Positions 61,970 through 64,000 of a stretch of 64,000 nt of DNA are shown here, one piece after another. Below the pieces are notes generated by a model. It saw nothing but the letters and a program-made list of their open reading frames with translations, searched no databases and had not been told where the DNA came from. How positions within the stretch are numbered: position 1 is the stretch's first letter; the number at the start of each line of letters is the position of its first letter. This DNA comes from Phaeobacter piscinae (GTDB lineage Bacteria; Pseudomonadota; Alphaproteobacteria; Rhodobacterales; Rhodobacteraceae): contig NZ_CP010681.1 of the NCBI RefSeq assembly GCF_002407245.1, positions 2,790,001 to 2,854,000 on the forward strand, written 5' to 3'. A program made the position numbers and the translations under genes.

Positions 61970-63153
61970 TGTTGCTCCTCCACATGGGGTTTGCGGAACG
62001 GACCGTAGTCCGTCAGGATCTCGATTTCTTCTTCGATGGCGCCGCGTTCGGCCTCCAGATAGCGGGCAATGGCATCGGCAAATCCCGGATCGCCCACCCA
62101 ATGCAGACTATGCGTTTGCGTCGGCAGATAGCCACGCGCCAGCTTGTGTTCCCCCTGCGCGCCCGCCTCGACCCGGTCCAGCCCGCGGGCAATCGCCTGA
62201 TCGATGGCCTGATAATAACACAGTTCGAAATGCAGGCAGGGGTGGTGTTCTTGGCACCCCCAGTAGCGGCCGTAAAGCGTGTCACGGCCTAGGAAATTCA
62301 ACGCACCCGCGACCGGCATCCCGCCACGTTCGGCGAGAATCAGCACCATGTCGTCCGCCATGGTGTCATGCGCGATGTCGAAAAAGGCGCGGCTGAGATA
62401 GGGCGAGCCCCATTTGCGCGCGCCTGTGTCCTGATAGAAGGTCCAGAAGGCATCCCAATGTTCGGGGCGCAGATCGCTGCCGTGATAGGCGCGGATCTCC
62501 CCGCCAAAGCCCTGCGCCTGCGCGCGTTCCTTGCGGATGGTCTTGCGTTTGCGCGACGAGAGTGCGCCAAGGAAATCGTCAAAACTGCGGTAGCCGTCGT
62601 TCAGCCAGTGAAACTGTTGCGTGACACGGGCCATCAGCCCCATTTCGGCACCCATCTGCGCCTCATCCTCGGTGCAGAAGGTCACATGCAGGGAGGAGAC
62701 GCGGTTGTCTGCCGCCAGCTGTACAGCCCCCTGCACCAGTGCGGACTGGCCCAGGCCTTCGAATTCCGGCTTTACCAGAAAACGCCGCCCTGTGGCCGGG
62801 GTAAAAGGCGCTGCGATCTGCAGCTTGGGGTAATAGCGCCCGCCCGCCTGTTCATAGGCATGGGCCCAGTTGTGGTCGAAGATATATTCGCCCTGACTGT
62901 GGGATTTGGCATACATCGGCGCGCAGGCGATCAGCTCGCCGTCGCGGCGCGCGGTCAGATACTGCGGCTGCCAGCCGGTGCCGCGCCCGACGGAACCGCT
63001 ATCCTCCAGCGCGCTCAAAAACCGGTGCGTGGTGAAGGGATCTCGTGGGGCACCGCCGTTAGCGGCCTCAGGACAGGCGCAGGCGTCCCATTCCTCGGCC
63101 GATAGCTGCGACAGCGCGCCGAGCACTTCGATTTCAATCTGCGCCTGTTCCAT
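61966..63153 (-). CDS. FemAB-like GNAT-fold protein (DUF482 / peptidogalycan biosynthesis family)
   Basis: A 395-aa protein of the DUF482 family. Seen: [39 protein letters not shown], the [17 protein letters not shown] basic segment, and [45 protein letters not shown], all family hallmarks. The fold is related to FemA/GNAT acyltransferases, but the true reaction is not established. Coupled to phhB. Confidence 0.87.
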   Translation of the reverse strand: MEQAQIEIEVLGALSQLSAEEWDACACPEAANGGAPRDPFTTHRFLSALEDSGSVGRGTGWQPQYLTARRDGELIACAPMYAKSHSQGEYIFDHNWAHAYEQAGGRYYPKLQIAAPFTPATGRRFLVKPEFEGLGQSALVQGAVQLAADNRVSSLHVTFCTEDEAQMGAEMGLMARVTQQFHWLNDGYRSFDDFLGALSSRKRKTIRKERAQAQGFGGEIRAYHGSDLRPEHWDAFWTFYQDTGARKWGSPYLSRAFFDIAHDTMADDMVLILAERGGMPVAGALNFLGRDTLYGRYWGCQEHHPCLHFELCYYQAIDQAIARGLDRVEAGAQGEHKLARGYLPTQTHSLHWVGDPGFADAIARYLEAERGAIEEEIEILTDYGPFRKPHVEEQQ

Positions 63154-63199
63154 TCAGTTCCTCCGCGACAGACAGTATCTGGGTCCGCCGCGGATGGGA

Positions 63200-63973
63200 T
63201 CAAGCCGGGATATCAGAAAGATAGCGTTCAAAGGTGACATTATGCGCGATTTTGCGCGCCTCCTTTTCCATCGCGGCGGAGGTCACGGTCCAGCACAGCA
63301 CCGGCACACCCTGGGCGCGCAGTTCCGCGACGTGCGGGCTGGTGAGATCGGCCACCTCATGGCTGATGAAACAGGAGCCGGAGCGGTCAAAATCCGGGAT
63401 TGTGCGCAGATGGTCGCAGACCTCCGCCGTCAGCTCGGGCCAATGCTCAACCCTGTAGCTACTGGTGGTAATGCCACGCGGCCGACCCGGCGCCAAGCGC
63501 GCCAGTTCGACCACGGTATGCGGATTGAAAGACATCAGCGCGACCTCGCCCTTATAGTCTTTCAGCTGTTCCGCAGTATCGGCCTCAAGCGCGCCGATAT
63601 TTGGCCCCATATTGCCGTCCTGATCCTTCAGCTCAATCAAGAGGGGCACCCGCCCATCAACCAGGTCGAGGACCTCAGCCAGATCCGGGATGCATTCGCC
63701 ATCACCGCCCTTGAGAGGGATGGCGCGCAGCTGGTCGCGGGTGTGATCCGCAACAAGCCCAGCCCCCTCAGCCAGCCGTTCCAGATTGTAGTCATGGAAC
63801 ACCATGGCGCGCCCATCGGAGGACAGTTGCAGGTCCATTTCAATGCCATAGCCCGCTTCAATCGCCGCAAGAATGGCGGCGCGGCTGTTCTCCGGGCGAC
63901 CATCGCGCACGTCGTGCAGCGCGCGATGGGTGATGGGCTGGCGCAGGAATGCGGCAGGCAGATCTGAGGTCAT
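63200..63973 (-). CDS. Glycerophosphodiester phosphodiesterase family protein
   Basis: A 257-aa TIM-barrel phosphodiesterase. ITHRALHD has the catalytic His-Arg, RPENSRAAILAAIEAGYGIEMDLQLSSDGRAMVFHDYNLERLA supplies Glu, Asp and the second His, and IELKDQ the later Glu. It splits glycerophosphodiesters to glycerol-3-phosphate and an alcohol, recycling phospholipid head groups; no signal peptide is present. Its ATG overlaps the stop of an upstream ORF (ATGA). Confidence 0.9.
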   Translation of the reverse strand: MTSDLPAAFLRQPITHRALHDVRDGRPENSRAAILAAIEAGYGIEMDLQLSSDGRAMVFHDYNLERLAEGAGLVADHTRDQLRAIPLKGGDGECIPDLAEVLDLVDGRVPLLIELKDQDGNMGPNIGALEADTAEQLKDYKGEVALMSFNPHTVVELARLAPGRPRGITTSSYRVEHWPELTAEVCDHLRTIPDFDRSGSCFISHEVADLTSPHVAELRAQGVPVLCWTVTSAAMEKEARKIAHNVTFERYLSDIPA

Positions 63974-64000
63974 GAGATCTGGAACACGCCGTCGATTTCC
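63970..64000 (-). CDS. C-terminal end of an upstream gene, probably RidA-family
   Basis: Nine codons (EIDGVFQIS) before a TGA that overlaps the gdpD-type ATG. The tail resembles the C-terminus of RidA/YjgF enamine deaminases, which commonly precede this phosphodiesterase gene in relatives, but only the last residues are inside the window. Confidence 0.35.
   Translation of the reverse strand, partial: EIDGVFQIS

Overview
The window reads as chromosomal DNA of a marine alphaproteobacterium of the Rhodobacteraceae (Roseobacter group, perhaps Phaeobacter/Leisingera/Ruegeria-like). The reasons are the high GC content, tightly packed genes with many ATGA/GTGA overlaps, and a typical roseobacter gene set: taurine aminotransferase, Xsc, TauR and SoeABC, the PxpABC trio, an ECF41 sigma factor, and many small housekeeping genes. 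I see no insertion sequence, prophage, CRISPR array, rRNA or tRNA. The genus is an inference.

Layout. 1-13.4 kb: a bacteriophytochrome histidine kinase fused to a receiver domain; a 1071-aa self-contained reductive dehalogenase (corrinoid dehalogenase fused to a flavin/2Fe-2S reductase); the 5-oxoprolinase operon pxpBCA; a class II amidotransferase coupled to a class V PLP enzyme; and a class III aminotransferase coupled to a beta-keto acid cleavage enzyme. 13.6-30.6 kb: a taurine/sulfite dissimilation island. It holds tpa, tauR, xsc, a TauE-type exporter, ackA, an inverted pta, a citrate synthase and soeABC. It is interrupted by a leftward block: an SDR, an ArsR-controlled permease and a membrane-anchored predicted LAS metallopeptidase. 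30.6-42 kb: an ECF41 sigma factor with its carboxymuconolactone decarboxylase-like partner, dapA, a lytic transglycosylase, split mnmC functions, and small redox and regulatory genes. 42-64 kb: mostly housekeeping and stress genes (nth, adenosine kinase, MarR/EamA pair, rppH, 2,4-dienoyl-CoA reductase, a DUF4399/ABM/NIPSNAP operon, OmpA proteins, sfsA, mscS, map, rsmD, ferredoxin-reductase-like enzyme, peroxiredoxin, phhB, gdpD).

How the island works. Tpa turns taurine into sulfoacetaldehyde. Xsc splits that with phosphate into sulfite and acetyl phosphate. Pta makes acetyl-CoA or AckA makes ATP from acetyl phosphate, and the citrate synthase feeds acetyl-CoA into the TCA cycle. Sulfite leaves through the TauE-family exporter or is oxidised to sulfate at the cytoplasmic face by SoeABC. 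Two CTGGnnnTAA-type direct repeats stand upstream of both tpa and xsc with the same 23-bp period. They match the reported TauR site type. A third pair, in the opposite orientation, lies between tauR and the predicted peptidase gene.

Most novel-looking items: the fused reductive dehalogenase; the oppositely oriented TauR-like pair in front of a LAS-peptidase gene; a 28-codon cysteine-containing micro-ORF that exactly fills the soeA-soeB gap with stop/start overlaps at both ends and overlies two palindromes; and a textbook ECF41 promoter. Calls rest on reading motifs and translated sequence by eye; no database search was possible.
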